DNA of 6,308 nucleotides, from positions 1 to 6,308 of the forward strand of contig JAEWUH010000006.1 in the NCBI GenBank assembly GCA_023397245.1, written 5' to 3'. Both the position numbers and the translations under genes were made by a program. Source of the DNA: Bacillota bacterium. GTDB lineage: Bacteria > Bacillota > Clostridia > Oscillospirales > Acutalibacteraceae. Under the pieces are notes generated by a model. That model was given only the letters and a program-made list of their open reading frames with translations. It made no database searches and had not been told where the DNA came from. Shown in pieces: positions 1 through 5,006 of the stretch (position 1 is the first letter of the stretch; each line of letters starts with the position of its first letter).

Positions 1-464
1 AGATCACGCCGGGCGGTGACCACCTTGTCGGCGGCGTCGTTAACCTGTGTGTTGAGGCCCGCGCTCAGATTGGACTTGGTTTCGTTATACTTCTTCTGGC
101 TGGATTTGACTTTCTGCGCGTTCTGCGCCGAGCTGGTCTGCATGGCGGCAAGCTTCTGCGCAATGGAATCCTCCAGATCGGTGGAGTCGATTACGCACAG
201 GGCCTGGCCCGCGGTTACATGGTCGCCCACCTTTACGTTTACTTTCTTTACGGCGTAATTCAAATCGCTGTAAACACTGACCGCGTCGGTGCTCTGGATT
301 GCGCCGGATGCGCTGATGCTGCTGCTCAGCGAAGTCTTGCCGATCGTTGTATACTGAACCGATGCGGCGGCTGCTCCTTTGTTGCCTGTGGTCAGATAGA
401 TCAATCCGGTTGCCGCAACGGCAATTACTCCGACTGCAATAAATACCTTCTTCTTTTTGCTCAC
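1..464 (-). CDS. Efflux periplasmic-adaptor-like (HlyD/RND MFP family) protein, N-terminal part, truncated by window edge
   Basis: The minus strand encodes 154 residues from a GTG start at 464 and runs off the left edge with no stop. Residues 2-6 are SKKKK and about 7-24 form one hydrophobic membrane anchor, giving a short cytoplasmic basic tail and an extracytoplasmic body. Residues 51-93 read as the first half of a lipoyl/barrel-sandwich hybrid domain (SASGAIQS, VKKVNVKVGDHVTAGQ, VIDSTDL), the signature of HlyD/AcrA/MacA/YknX-type adaptors. From about 95 the chain is rich in Gln, Lys, Ala and Ser (QKLAAMQTSSAQNAQKVKSSQKKYNETKS in two stretches), the start of the coiled-coil hairpin. A purine-rich AAGAAGGAG lies about 11 nt before the GTG and no upstream in-frame ATG exists. 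In Firmicutes such adaptors usually precede a MacB-like ABC ATPase/permease, which would lie to the left of this window. The family is clear from the motifs; the substrate cannot be told. Confidence 0.88.
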   Translation of the reverse strand, partial: MSKKKKVFIAVGVIAVAATGLIYLTTGNKGAAAASVQYTTIGKTSLSSSISASGAIQSTDAVSVYSDLNYAVKKVNVKVGDHVTAGQALCVIDSTDLEDSIAQKLAAMQTSSAQNAQKVKSSQKKYNETKSNLSAGLNTQVNDAADKVVTARRD

Positions 465-500
465 GCTGGGTTCCACTCCTTCTTAAAAATGACAGACATA

Positions 501-558
501 TTAAGGAACCGCCGAATAAAACGAAATACGCATCTCGATTTCATCGGTGTTTCCTTAA
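501..558. repeat. Nested inverted repeat in the leader of the adaptor gene
   Basis: TTAAGGAA (501-508) pairs perfectly with TTCCTTAA (551-558). Inside it, CGCCGA (510-515) pairs with TCGGTG (544-549) using one G-T pair on the plus strand, and GAAAT (523-527) pairs with ATTTC (538-542). The 58-nt element lies entirely in the predicted 5' leader on the minus strand, so it could fold in that mRNA, although two inner positions mismatch in that orientation. There is no U-tract directly after it, so it is not a plain terminator. Confidence 0.4.
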
Positions 559-567
559 GAATGGTTG

Positions 568-595
568 TGTACTATTTGATTAATACAATAGTACA
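568..595. promoter_or_regulatory. 28-bp palindromic operator overlapping the -10 of the adaptor promoter
   Basis: TGTACTATT (568-576) and AATAGTACA (587-595) are perfect 9-bp inverted arms; the ten bases between them include a symmetric ATTAAT, so 12 of 14 half-site positions are symmetric. The right arm covers the -10 hexamer and the left arm lies just after the expected transcription start, so a bound dimer would block RNA polymerase. Such sites are typical of TetR-, PadR- or GntR/YtrA-type repressors of efflux operons. The regulator is not encoded in the window, so its family is inference. Confidence 0.65.
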
Positions 596-616
596 ACTGA
601 GTAATGTATTTGTCAA
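588..616 (-). promoter_or_regulatory. Sigma-70/SigA promoter of the efflux adaptor gene
   Basis: Read on the minus strand, a perfect -35 TTGACA (611-616) is followed by a 17-nt spacer and -10 TACTAT (588-593, 4 of 6 matches). Transcription should start near 581, giving a leader of about 117 nt before the GTG at 464. The -10 lies within the right arm of the palindrome at 568-595. Confidence 0.72.
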
Positions 617-737
617 CATTATAATTGAAAATTCTAATGTGAAAAACTTAAATTAATCTGTATGGAGTATTAAAAATTTATTAAAATTAAATAAAGACTG
701 GCAACAAAGTCGTACAGCCGCAAAATTGCGAAACAAT

Positions 738-793
738 TTAAAAAAATCCGCAGCCGGAATTCCTGCTGTGGACAGGCAATCCCCCGCGGATTT
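738..793 (-). terminator. Rho-independent terminator of the thioredoxin-reductase-like gene
   Basis: On the minus strand AAATCCGC (786-793) pairs with GCGGATTT (744-751), and the interior holds a second small stem, CCTG/CAGG. The right arm runs straight into a run of T (As at 740-746 on the plus strand). It lies about 95 nt beyond the stop at 888 and nothing else on that strand precedes it. The rest of the 423-bp gap (465-887) holds the adaptor leader, promoter and operator, then AT-rich DNA (620-735) and 794-887, where I see no gene. Confidence 0.75.
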
Positions 794-887
794 GTAAAAC
801 AATGATCAAACGGGCGCAGCGGCAGAACCGGGAGACGGCTGAGTTTCCTGTGTTTGCCGCATTTGCCGGATTACGATGAAAAAGACT

Positions 888-1757
888 TTATGCTTTTACG
901 GAAGTCTGGCGCAGCTGCTTGATAGCGCTGGAAGCCGCTTGCGCGCCCTCGTAAACCGCCTTGGCAACCTGAAGCATCCCGCCCGTACAGTCGCCGGCGG
1001 CGTAAAGCCCCGGAATGCTGGACTGCATATTCTCATCCACCACGATGGAAGTGCCCTTTACCTCCGCGCCAAGCTTTTTTGCAAGATCGCTGCTGCCCGC
1101 GACCCCAGAGGCAATAAATACGCCGCTGCATTCCAGAACGGAGCCGTCCTTGAATACGACCGAATTCAGCACGTTTTCACCCTGGAACGAGGAAATTTCC
1201 TTTTTAATGACCGTTATTTCCCCGGGAATCCCGTCCACCGGTTCCTTTCCGTTGGTAAGCAGGGTCACCGAGCCGACGACCGGCAGCAGCTCCATTGCTT
1301 CGTGGAGGGCGTATTCGCCACTGCCCACAACCGCCACGGCCTTGCCGCGGTAAAAGAACGCGTCGCAGACGGCGCAGTAGCTGACGCCGTGGCCTTCCAG
1401 CCGCTGCAGTCCCTCAATTTTCGGGGTGCTGCGGGAGGAGCCGGTGGCAAGGATCACGGCGGGGGAGCGGTATTCCGCGGCCTTTCCCTGCACGGTAAAG
1501 CCGCCGTCGTAAGAAATCCCCACCACTTCGTCGGTGATAATTTTCGCGCCCAGCCTTGCGGCCTGTTCAAGCCCTTCCTGCAGGAGCTGCTTCCCCGAAA
1601 CCGGGGCCGCAAATCCGTAGTAATTCTCTATCTTTTCTGCTTTCATCAGAGAACCGCCGTCCCGGCCGATCACAATGGTGCTCAGCCCGGCGCGCGTTGT
1701 GTAAGCCGCCGCGGAGATGCCGGCGGGTCCGTTTCCCAAAATAATTACGTCAGCCAT
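888..1757 (-). CDS. trxB: Thioredoxin-reductase-like FAD flavoprotein, possibly not NADPH-dependent
   Basis: A 289-residue cytosolic flavoprotein of the class II thioredoxin reductase fold. Residues 4-13 (VIILGNGPAG) are the FAD Rossmann motif, C128-A-V-C131 followed by DAFFYRGK is the redox-active CxxC (usual form CATCDGFFYR), residues 145-150 (GSGEYA) stand where GGGNTA/GxGxxA binds the pyridine nucleotide, and 250-260 (GLYAAGDCTGG) is the second FAD motif. The NADPH 2'-phosphate signature HRRxxxR is absent; that strand reads TLLTNGKEPV (165-174). The protein is also about 20-30 residues shorter than NADPH-type TrxB. This resembles ferredoxin-dependent flavin thioredoxin reductases (FFTR) or the NADPH-independent deeply-rooted TrxR of clostridia and relatives, so the electron donor is uncertain. 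The start is supported by AGGAGG nine bases before ATG at 1757. It is divergent from the sulfur-relay fusion gene and has its own terminator. The TrxR-like family is certain; the partner (thioredoxin or a NrdH/glutaredoxin-like protein) is inferred. Confidence 0.9.
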   Translation of the reverse strand: MADVIILGNGPAGISAAAYTTRAGLSTIVIGRDGGSLMKAEKIENYYGFAAPVSGKQLLQEGLEQAARLGAKIITDEVVGISYDGGFTVQGKAAEYRSPAVILATGSSRSTPKIEGLQRLEGHGVSYCAVCDAFFYRGKAVAVVGSGEYALHEAMELLPVVGSVTLLTNGKEPVDGIPGEITVIKKEISSFQGENVLNSVVFKDGSVLECSGVFIASGVAGSSDLAKKLGAEVKGTSIVVDENMQSSIPGLYAAGDCTGGMLQVAKAVYEGAQAASSAIKQLRQTSVKA

Positions 1758-1835
1758 CTATCATTTCCTCCTGCCTGTTTCTGCTCTGAAAATCTTCTTA
1801 TTTTATTCTATGCCGAATCATGCTTTTATTCTGTA

Positions 1836-1844
1836 ATTATATCA
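1836..1844 (-). promoter_or_regulatory. Extended -10 promoter of the thioredoxin-reductase-like gene
   Basis: On the minus strand TGATATAAT gives a perfect TATAAT (1836-1841) with the TGn extension (1842-1844). The -35 region is weak (about ACCAAA at 17 bp), which the extended -10 can offset. Transcription should start near 1829, about 70 nt before the ATG at 1757. The -10 sits within an imperfect palindrome, TGTAAT-TAT-ATCACA (1832-1846), that could be a regulator site. Confidence 0.65.
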
Positions 1845-1852
1845 CAAACTTA

Positions 1853-1879
1853 TTCCGTTTTGGTGATTTAGTCACGGAA
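1853..1879. promoter_or_regulatory. Inverted repeats in the divergent promoter region
   Basis: TTCCGT (1853-1858) and ACGGAA (1874-1879) are perfect 6-bp arms. A second, offset pair GTGA-N5-TCAC lies at 1863-1875. The pairs cover the -35 side of the minus-strand promoter and lie upstream of the plus-strand gene, so one regulator bound here could act on both. I cannot assign a regulator; Rex, FNR/CRP-like or CstR-type control would all be plausible for a redox/sulfur pair, but none fits a consensus well. Confidence 0.35.
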
Positions 1880-1892
1880 AAACAGGAGCGTA

Positions 1893-1921
1893 TTGGTTAA
1901 AATAAAGACAAAGATTAAAAT
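1893..1921 (+). promoter_or_regulatory. Possible promoter of the sulfur-relay fusion gene
   Basis: TTGGTT (1893-1898), a 17-nt spacer and TAAAAT (1916-1921) form a moderate promoter; a start near 1928 would give a leader of about 45 nt. The surrounding DNA is A-rich, so alternative -10 hexamers (TAAAAT at 1898-1903 and 1921-1926) are possible. Confidence 0.4.
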
Positions 1922-1954
1922 AAAATCCGTATGCGCATTGCTACGGAACAAAAT

Positions 1955-1965
1955 AGAAAGGCGGT
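1955..1965 (+). promoter_or_regulatory. Ribosome binding site that fixes the start at 1973
   Basis: AGAAAGGCGGT differs by one base from the ideal AGAAAGGAGGT and ends seven bases before ATG 1973. An in-frame ATG at 1931 has no Shine-Dalgarno sequence upstream and would lie almost at the predicted transcription start. Starting at 1973 gives MKVLIVGGVAGG, the usual N-terminus of this flavoprotein family. Confidence 0.8.
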
Positions 1966-1972
1966 ACTCATT

Positions 1973-4417
1973 ATGAAGGTTTTGATTGTAGGCGGCGTGG
2001 CGGGCGGCGCCAGCGCGGCGGCAAGGCTGCGCAGACTGAGCGAGGACGCGGAAATTATCCTGTTTGAAAAAGGCGAATATATTTCATACGCAAACTGTGG
2101 GCTTCCCTATTATATCGGCGGCACCATCAAGGACCGCGAGCGGCTGTTCGTTACGCAGCCCAAGCTCCTGCGCGAACGCTTCCGCATCGATGTGCGGACA
2201 AAAAGCGAGGTCGTAAAGATTGACCGGGAAAAGAAAACCGTCACGGTGAAGAATCACGCGGACGGCGCCACTTACGAGGAGAGCTATGACAAGCTGATTC
2301 TTTCGCCCGGTGCGGCGCCGAAGCGCCCGAACCTGCCCGGCATTGACTCGGAGGGGATTTTTACACTCCGCAACGTGCCGGATACCTTTCAAATCGACGA
2401 ATACATTAAAAATACCGGAGCCGCGTCCGCGATTGTGGTCGGCGCGGGCTTTATCGGCGTAGAAATGGCGGAAAATCTGAAGCAGCGCGGTCTGGAGGTT
2501 ACCATTGTGGAATTCCTTGACCAGGCCGTTGCTTCGCTCGACCCGGAAATGGCGGCGATCCTGCACAAGCATATCAGGGAAAACGGTGTACGTCTGCTGC
2601 TCGGCACCGGCGTGCAGGGCTTTGAAAGAAAAGACCGTTTGCTCGTTAAACTGACGGACGACCGGGAGATTCAGGCGGACATGGTGCTCCTGAGCATCGG
2701 CGTTGCGCCGGACAGCCGTCTTGCCAAAGAAGCCGGGCTGGAGCTGGGCGTAGGCGGAAGCATCAAGGTGGACGACACGTTTGCCACCTCTGACCCGGAT
2801 ATTTTCGCGGTAGGGGACGCCATTTCTGTGCGTCAGCTTTCCACCGGCGATGAAACGCTCATTCCGCTGGCGGGCCCGGCCAACCGGCAGGGCAGGCTTG
2901 CCGCCGAAAACGCGCTGGGCGCGCGTACGGAGAAGGACGCGGGCGTGCAGGGCAGCGCCATTTTAAAGGTATTCGACCTTACCGCGGCTTCCACGGGCTT
3001 AAATGAGAAGCAGCTGAAAAAACAGAATATCCCTTATCTCAAGACCTATATCCACCCCGCCAGTCACGCGGGGTATTATCCGGGCGGCACGCAGATGAGC
3101 CTGAAACTGCTCTTTGCGCCGGACGGCAAAATTCTCGGCGCGCAGGGCGTGGGCTATGAGGGCGTGGATAAACGCATCGACGTGCTTGCCACCGCGCTGC
3201 GTCTGGGCGGTACCGTTTACGATCTGGAAAAGCTGGAGCTCTGCTACGCGCCGCCGTACTCCTCCGCCAAGGACCCGGTGAATATGCTCGGCTTCACGGC
3301 GGCGAACATTTTGCGCGGCGACGTGAAGAACTTCCAGTATGACGAGATTGACCGGCTCGATGAAAGCAAGGTCACACTGCTCGACGTGCGCACCCCGGAA
3401 GAATTCGGGATGGGGAAAATCGGCGGCGCGCTCAATATACCCGTTGACCAGCTCAGGGAAAGAATGAATGAGCTGCCCAAGGAGAAGCCGGTGTACCTGT
3501 ACTGTCAGGTTGGTTTGCGCGGCTACATCGCGGCGCGCGTTCTTTCGCAGAACGGTTATGACGTTTATAACCTGAGCGGCGGCTATAAAACCTACAGCAC
3601 GGCAAAAGAGGAGCAGCAGAAATCCTCTCCGACGGATTGTATCGGCATACCGAAAAAGCCGGAAGTACCGGAAAATCCCATGCGCTGCGAGGCGGCTAAG
3701 GTGATTGAGGTGGACGCCTGCGGGCTGCAGTGCCCCGGCCCAATTATGAAGGTTTCCGAGGGAATAAAGGGCATTCAGAACGGGGAAACGCTGCTGGTGC
3801 GCGCGACCGACCCCGCTTTCGCTTCGGATATCAACGTCTGGTGCGAACGTACCGGGAACGAGCTGCTCGGCGTGGAGCGCAAAGGCGCGACCTACAGCGT
3901 AAGGATACGGAAGAGCAGCGGGAAACTGGAGAACCGGCCGCAGGGCGGCAACGACAAAAGCATGGTGGTGTTCAGCGGCGATCTGGACAAAGCGCTGGCG
4001 GCGTTGATTATCGCGAACGGCGCGGCTTCCATGGGCCGCAAGGTGACCATGTTCTTTACCTTCTGGGGGCTGAATATCCTGCGCAGGAGCGAACGCGTGA
4101 ACGTCAAAAAGAACGTGCTGGAAAAGATGTTTGGTATCATGATGCCGCGCGGCACGGCGAAGCTGGGCCTTTCCAAGATGAACATGGGAGGCATGGGCGC
4201 CAAAATGATCCGCGGCATTATGAAGAAGAAAAACGTTTCCTCACTGGAGGAATTGATAAAATCCGCGATGGACAGCGGCGTGCGCATCGTGGCCTGCCAG
4301 ATGTCCATGGATATCATGGGAATCCGTAAGGAAGAACTGATCGACGGCGTGGAAATCGCCGGCGTGGCAACGTTCCTCGGCTCCGCCGAAATGTCGGATA
4401 CCAATTTGTTTATTTAA
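1973..4417 (+). CDS. Four-domain sulfur-relay flavoprotein: CoA-disulfide (persulfide) reductase - rhodanese - TusA - DsrE-like
   Basis: A soluble 814-residue protein with no signal peptide. Residues 1 to about 447 are a CoA-disulfide reductase/NADH-dependent persulfide reductase: FAD motif VGGVAGG (6-12), single catalytic cysteine C42 in YANCGLPYYIGG, NAD(P)H motif VVGAGFIGVEMAENL (155-169), FAD motif FAVGDA (278-283), and the dimer-interface signature HAGYYPGG (365-372) with CYAPPYSSAKDPVN (424-437). About 450-545 is a rhodanese domain (LLDVRTPEEF, active loop C511-QVGLR). About 575-650 is TusA-like (DACGLQCPGP, C587 in the CPxP motif, with C583 four residues before). About 662-814 is a DsrE/DsrF/DsrE2-like domain (MVVFSGDLDKALAALIIANG, conserved C775 in VACQMSMD). 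The known activity of the first domain is NAD(P)H reduction of CoA-S-S-CoA or CoA-persulfide; rhodanese, TusA and DsrE carry sulfane sulfur as cysteine persulfides. All four key cysteines are present. Hence a likely role in persulfide or sulfur handling, or elemental-sulfur/polysulfide reduction. The substrate and the sulfur's end point are not shown. This fusion type is known in Firmicutes as an annotated but little-studied architecture. Confidence 0.93.
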   Translation: MKVLIVGGVAGGASAAARLRRLSEDAEIILFEKGEYISYANCGLPYYIGGTIKDRERLFVTQPKLLRERFRIDVRTKSEVVKIDREKKTVTVKNHADGATYEESYDKLILSPGAAPKRPNLPGIDSEGIFTLRNVPDTFQIDEYIKNTGAASAIVVGAGFIGVEMAENLKQRGLEVTIVEFLDQAVASLDPEMAAILHKHIRENGVRLLLGTGVQGFERKDRLLVKLTDDREIQADMVLLSIGVAPDSRLAKEAGLELGVGGSIKVDDTFATSDPDIFAVGDAISVRQLSTGDETLIPLAGPANRQGRLAAENALGARTEKDAGVQGSAILKVFDLTAASTGLNEKQLKKQNIPYLKTYIHPASHAGYYPGGTQMSLKLLFAPDGKILGAQGVGYEGVDKRIDVLATALRLGGTVYDLEKLELCYAPPYSSAKDPVNMLGFTAANILRGDVKNFQYDEIDRLDESKVTLLDVRTPEEFGMGKIGGALNIPVDQLRERMNELPKEKPVYLYCQVGLRGYIAARVLSQNGYDVYNLSGGYKTYSTAKEEQQKSSPTDCIGIPKKPEVPENPMRCEAAKVIEVDACGLQCPGPIMKVSEGIKGIQNGETLLVRATDPAFASDINVWCERTGNELLGVERKGATYSVRIRKSSGKLENRPQGGNDKSMVVFSGDLDKALAALIIANGAASMGRKVTMFFTFWGLNILRRSERVNVKKNVLEKMFGIMMPRGTAKLGLSKMNMGGMGAKMIRGIMKKKNVSSLEELIKSAMDSGVRIVACQMSMDIMGIRKEELIDGVEIAGVATFLGSAEMSDTNLFI

Positions 4418-4442
4418 ATGAACCGCTTTGCGTGAAAGCGAA

Positions 4443-4472
4443 AAAACAGCGTCCCGTACGGGGCGCTGTTTT
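4443..4472. terminator. Terminator after the sulfur-relay gene (possibly bidirectional)
   Basis: AAAACAGCG (4443-4451) pairs with CGCTGTTTT (4464-4472), and CCCG/CGGG extends the stem inside, with a single T-G pair between. It begins 26 nt after the stop at 4417. Four Ts end the plus-strand form and six consecutive Ts the minus-strand form, so it may stop transcripts from both directions. Confidence 0.75.
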
Positions 4473-4570
4473 CCTGAGCCACTCAGTTCTTCTTCGGTTT
4501 GTCCGGCTTTGTCCATCCATAATCCTGATGTCTGTATAAACAGAAGAGGGAGAGCCGTGCGGTGTGTGGG

Positions 4571-4725
4571 GTGCCGCCAATGAGGAAGACGGCGGCACGG
4601 CAATTTTACCCTCACAAACAATGAACCGGCATTTTACCCGGGCAGAGCCGAACCTGTCGGCATCCCGCGCATGTGGCGGCGCGGGATGCGGCCTTTTGGG
4701 GCTGTTTTTTTCCGGTCACAGCCCC
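4571..4725. repeat. Cluster of three strong hairpins in the intergenic region
   Basis: GTGCCGCC/GGCGGCAC (4571-4578 with 4591-4598, loop 12), GCATCCCGCGC/GCGCGGGATGC (4660-4670 with 4679-4689, perfect 11 bp, loop 8) and GGGGCTG/CAGCCCC (4698-4704 with 4719-4725, loop 14, holding a run of seven T). The second stem is followed on the plus strand by GGCCTTTT and, 15 nt on, by the T-run, so it may act as a weak plus-strand terminator. No convincing protein gene lies at 4418-4768, and no repeat of this unit occurs elsewhere in the window. Confidence 0.5.
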
Positions 4726-4742
4726 GCGGCTCACAGAGGCAG

Positions 4743-4787
4743 CAAAAAAAACGCCGTGCACGGAATTTTCATTCCATAACACGGCGT
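4743..4787 (-). terminator. Strong minus-strand Rho-independent terminator
   Basis: On the minus strand ACGCCGTG (4780-4787) pairs with CACGGCGT (4751-4758), with an inner stem GGAAT/ATTCC, and the right arm runs directly into eight Ts (As at 4744-4751 on the plus strand). Its only local candidate client is a minus-strand transcript from the promoter at 4983-5011, because the trmO transcript has a terminator further upstream, at 5084-5132. Confidence 0.7.
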
Positions 4788-4963
4788 ACGATATGTAACC
4801 CGGCAGCAAATGCAAAATACTGAAAACTCCCCCTGTACAAAATCCGGATAAGGAAGTATAATAATATTCGCAAATGTGCGGGTTTATCCCGTTGTGGTAT
4901 GGAGGTCATTTCTCCGTATTGCAGGGGGCGGGGCGGTGGTGCGCCCTGCTCCTGCATTTGCAT
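4769..4963 (-). CDS. Candidate small protein (64 codons), doubtful
   Basis: An ATG at 4963 with a weak AGAGG eight bases upstream opens a 64-codon reading frame ending at 4769. It sits between a promoter-like TTGCAC-N17-TATAAT (4983-5011) and the terminator at 4743-4787, whose loop contains the stop codon. The N-terminal half is Pro/Gln/Gly-rich (QEQGAPPPRPLQ); the C-terminal half is hydrophobic with interspersed arginines (ILLYFLIRILYRG) and could be a short membrane or amphipathic segment. I recognise no family. The frame is antisense to the structured RNA at 4870-4968, and its G+C-rich N-terminal codons are explained just as well by that RNA's stems. It may be chance; the transcript may simply be an antisense RNA. 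Confidence 0.2.
   Translation of the reverse strand: MQMQEQGAPPPRPLQYGEMTSIPQRDKPAHLRILLYFLIRILYRGSFQYFAFAAGLHIVRRVME
4834..4862 (+). promoter_or_regulatory. Promoter of the candidate structured RNA
   Basis: TGTACA (4834-4839, 4 of 6 to TTGACA), exactly 17 nt, then a perfect TATAAT (4857-4862). Seven bases later comes G4870, the first base of the closing stem of the RNA described at 4870-4968. Confidence 0.6.
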
Positions 4964-4968
4964 TTTTT
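4870..4968 (+). ncRNA. Candidate structured small RNA with four-way-junction (cloverleaf-like) fold
   Basis: A hand fold on the plus strand gives four helices. The closing stem is GCAAATG (4870-4876) with CATTTGC (4955-4961). Hairpin A is CGGG/CCCG (4879-4882 with 4888-4891, loop TTTAT). Hairpin B has 12 bp (4893-4904 with 4912-4923, loop GTCATTT). Hairpin C has 11 bp (4925-4935 with 4942-4952, loop GTGGTG). Junction linkers are only 1-2 nt. Hairpins B and C together use six G-U pairs that would be A-C mismatches on the other strand, which points to the plus strand as the RNA strand. A T-tract (4963-4968) follows the closing stem, and a promoter is placed to start at 4870. An alternative fold extends hairpin C by TGCA/TGCA (4920-4923 with 4953-4956) into a terminator-like hairpin, excluding the closing stem and part of B. 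It is not a canonical tRNA, 6S, tmRNA or SRP RNA by any motif I know. Function unknown; no plus-strand gene follows, so a free sRNA is likelier than a cis leader. Confidence 0.5.
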
Positions 4969-4974
4969 GTGCCT

Positions 4975-5006
4975 CTATGGGAATTATAACCCTTTTGTTC
5001 CCATAG
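4975..5006. repeat. Perfect 8-bp inverted repeat overlapping a minus-strand promoter
   Basis: CTATGGGA (4975-4982) and TCCCATAG (4999-5006) are exact inverted arms 16 bp apart. They flank the minus-strand -10 (4983-4988), and the distal arm touches the -35, so this could be an operator. It could also be an RNA hairpin just downstream of the structured RNA. Confidence 0.4.

Noticed and set aside
219..656. 145-codon open frame on the plus strand
   Set aside because: It is the shadow of the efflux adaptor gene and runs through that gene's leader, promoter and operator.
876..1871. 331-codon open frame on the plus strand
   Set aside because: It is antisense to the well-supported TrxR-like gene; its translation has no recognisable domain and it lacks a ribosome binding site.
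1931..1972. Upstream in-frame ATG giving a 14-residue longer sulfur-relay protein
   Set aside because: It has no ribosome binding site and lies at the likely transcription start, while the ATG at 1973 has an almost ideal one and gives the family's standard N-terminus.
3730..4329. 199-codon plus-strand ORF overlapping the sulfur-relay gene in another frame
   Set aside because: It is a frame shadow of the TusA and DsrE-like domains, Arg/Gly-rich and without family motifs.
4564..4779. 71-codon plus-strand ORF
   Set aside because: No ribosome binding site, low-complexity Gly/Ala/Ser composition dictated by the hairpins, and no family resemblance.
4870..4961. Canonical tRNA gene with CAT anticodon
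   Set aside because: The anticodon- and T-position stems are 12 and 11 bp, the T-position loop lacks TTC, the D-position loop is only 5 nt and there is no CCA end.
4870..4968. 6S RNA, SRP RNA or a known riboswitch class
   Set aside because: There is no long rod with a central bubble (6S), no SRP apical-loop motif, and no conserved core of the TPP, SAM, glycine, FMN, cobalamin, guanidine or c-di-GMP classes that I can recognise.
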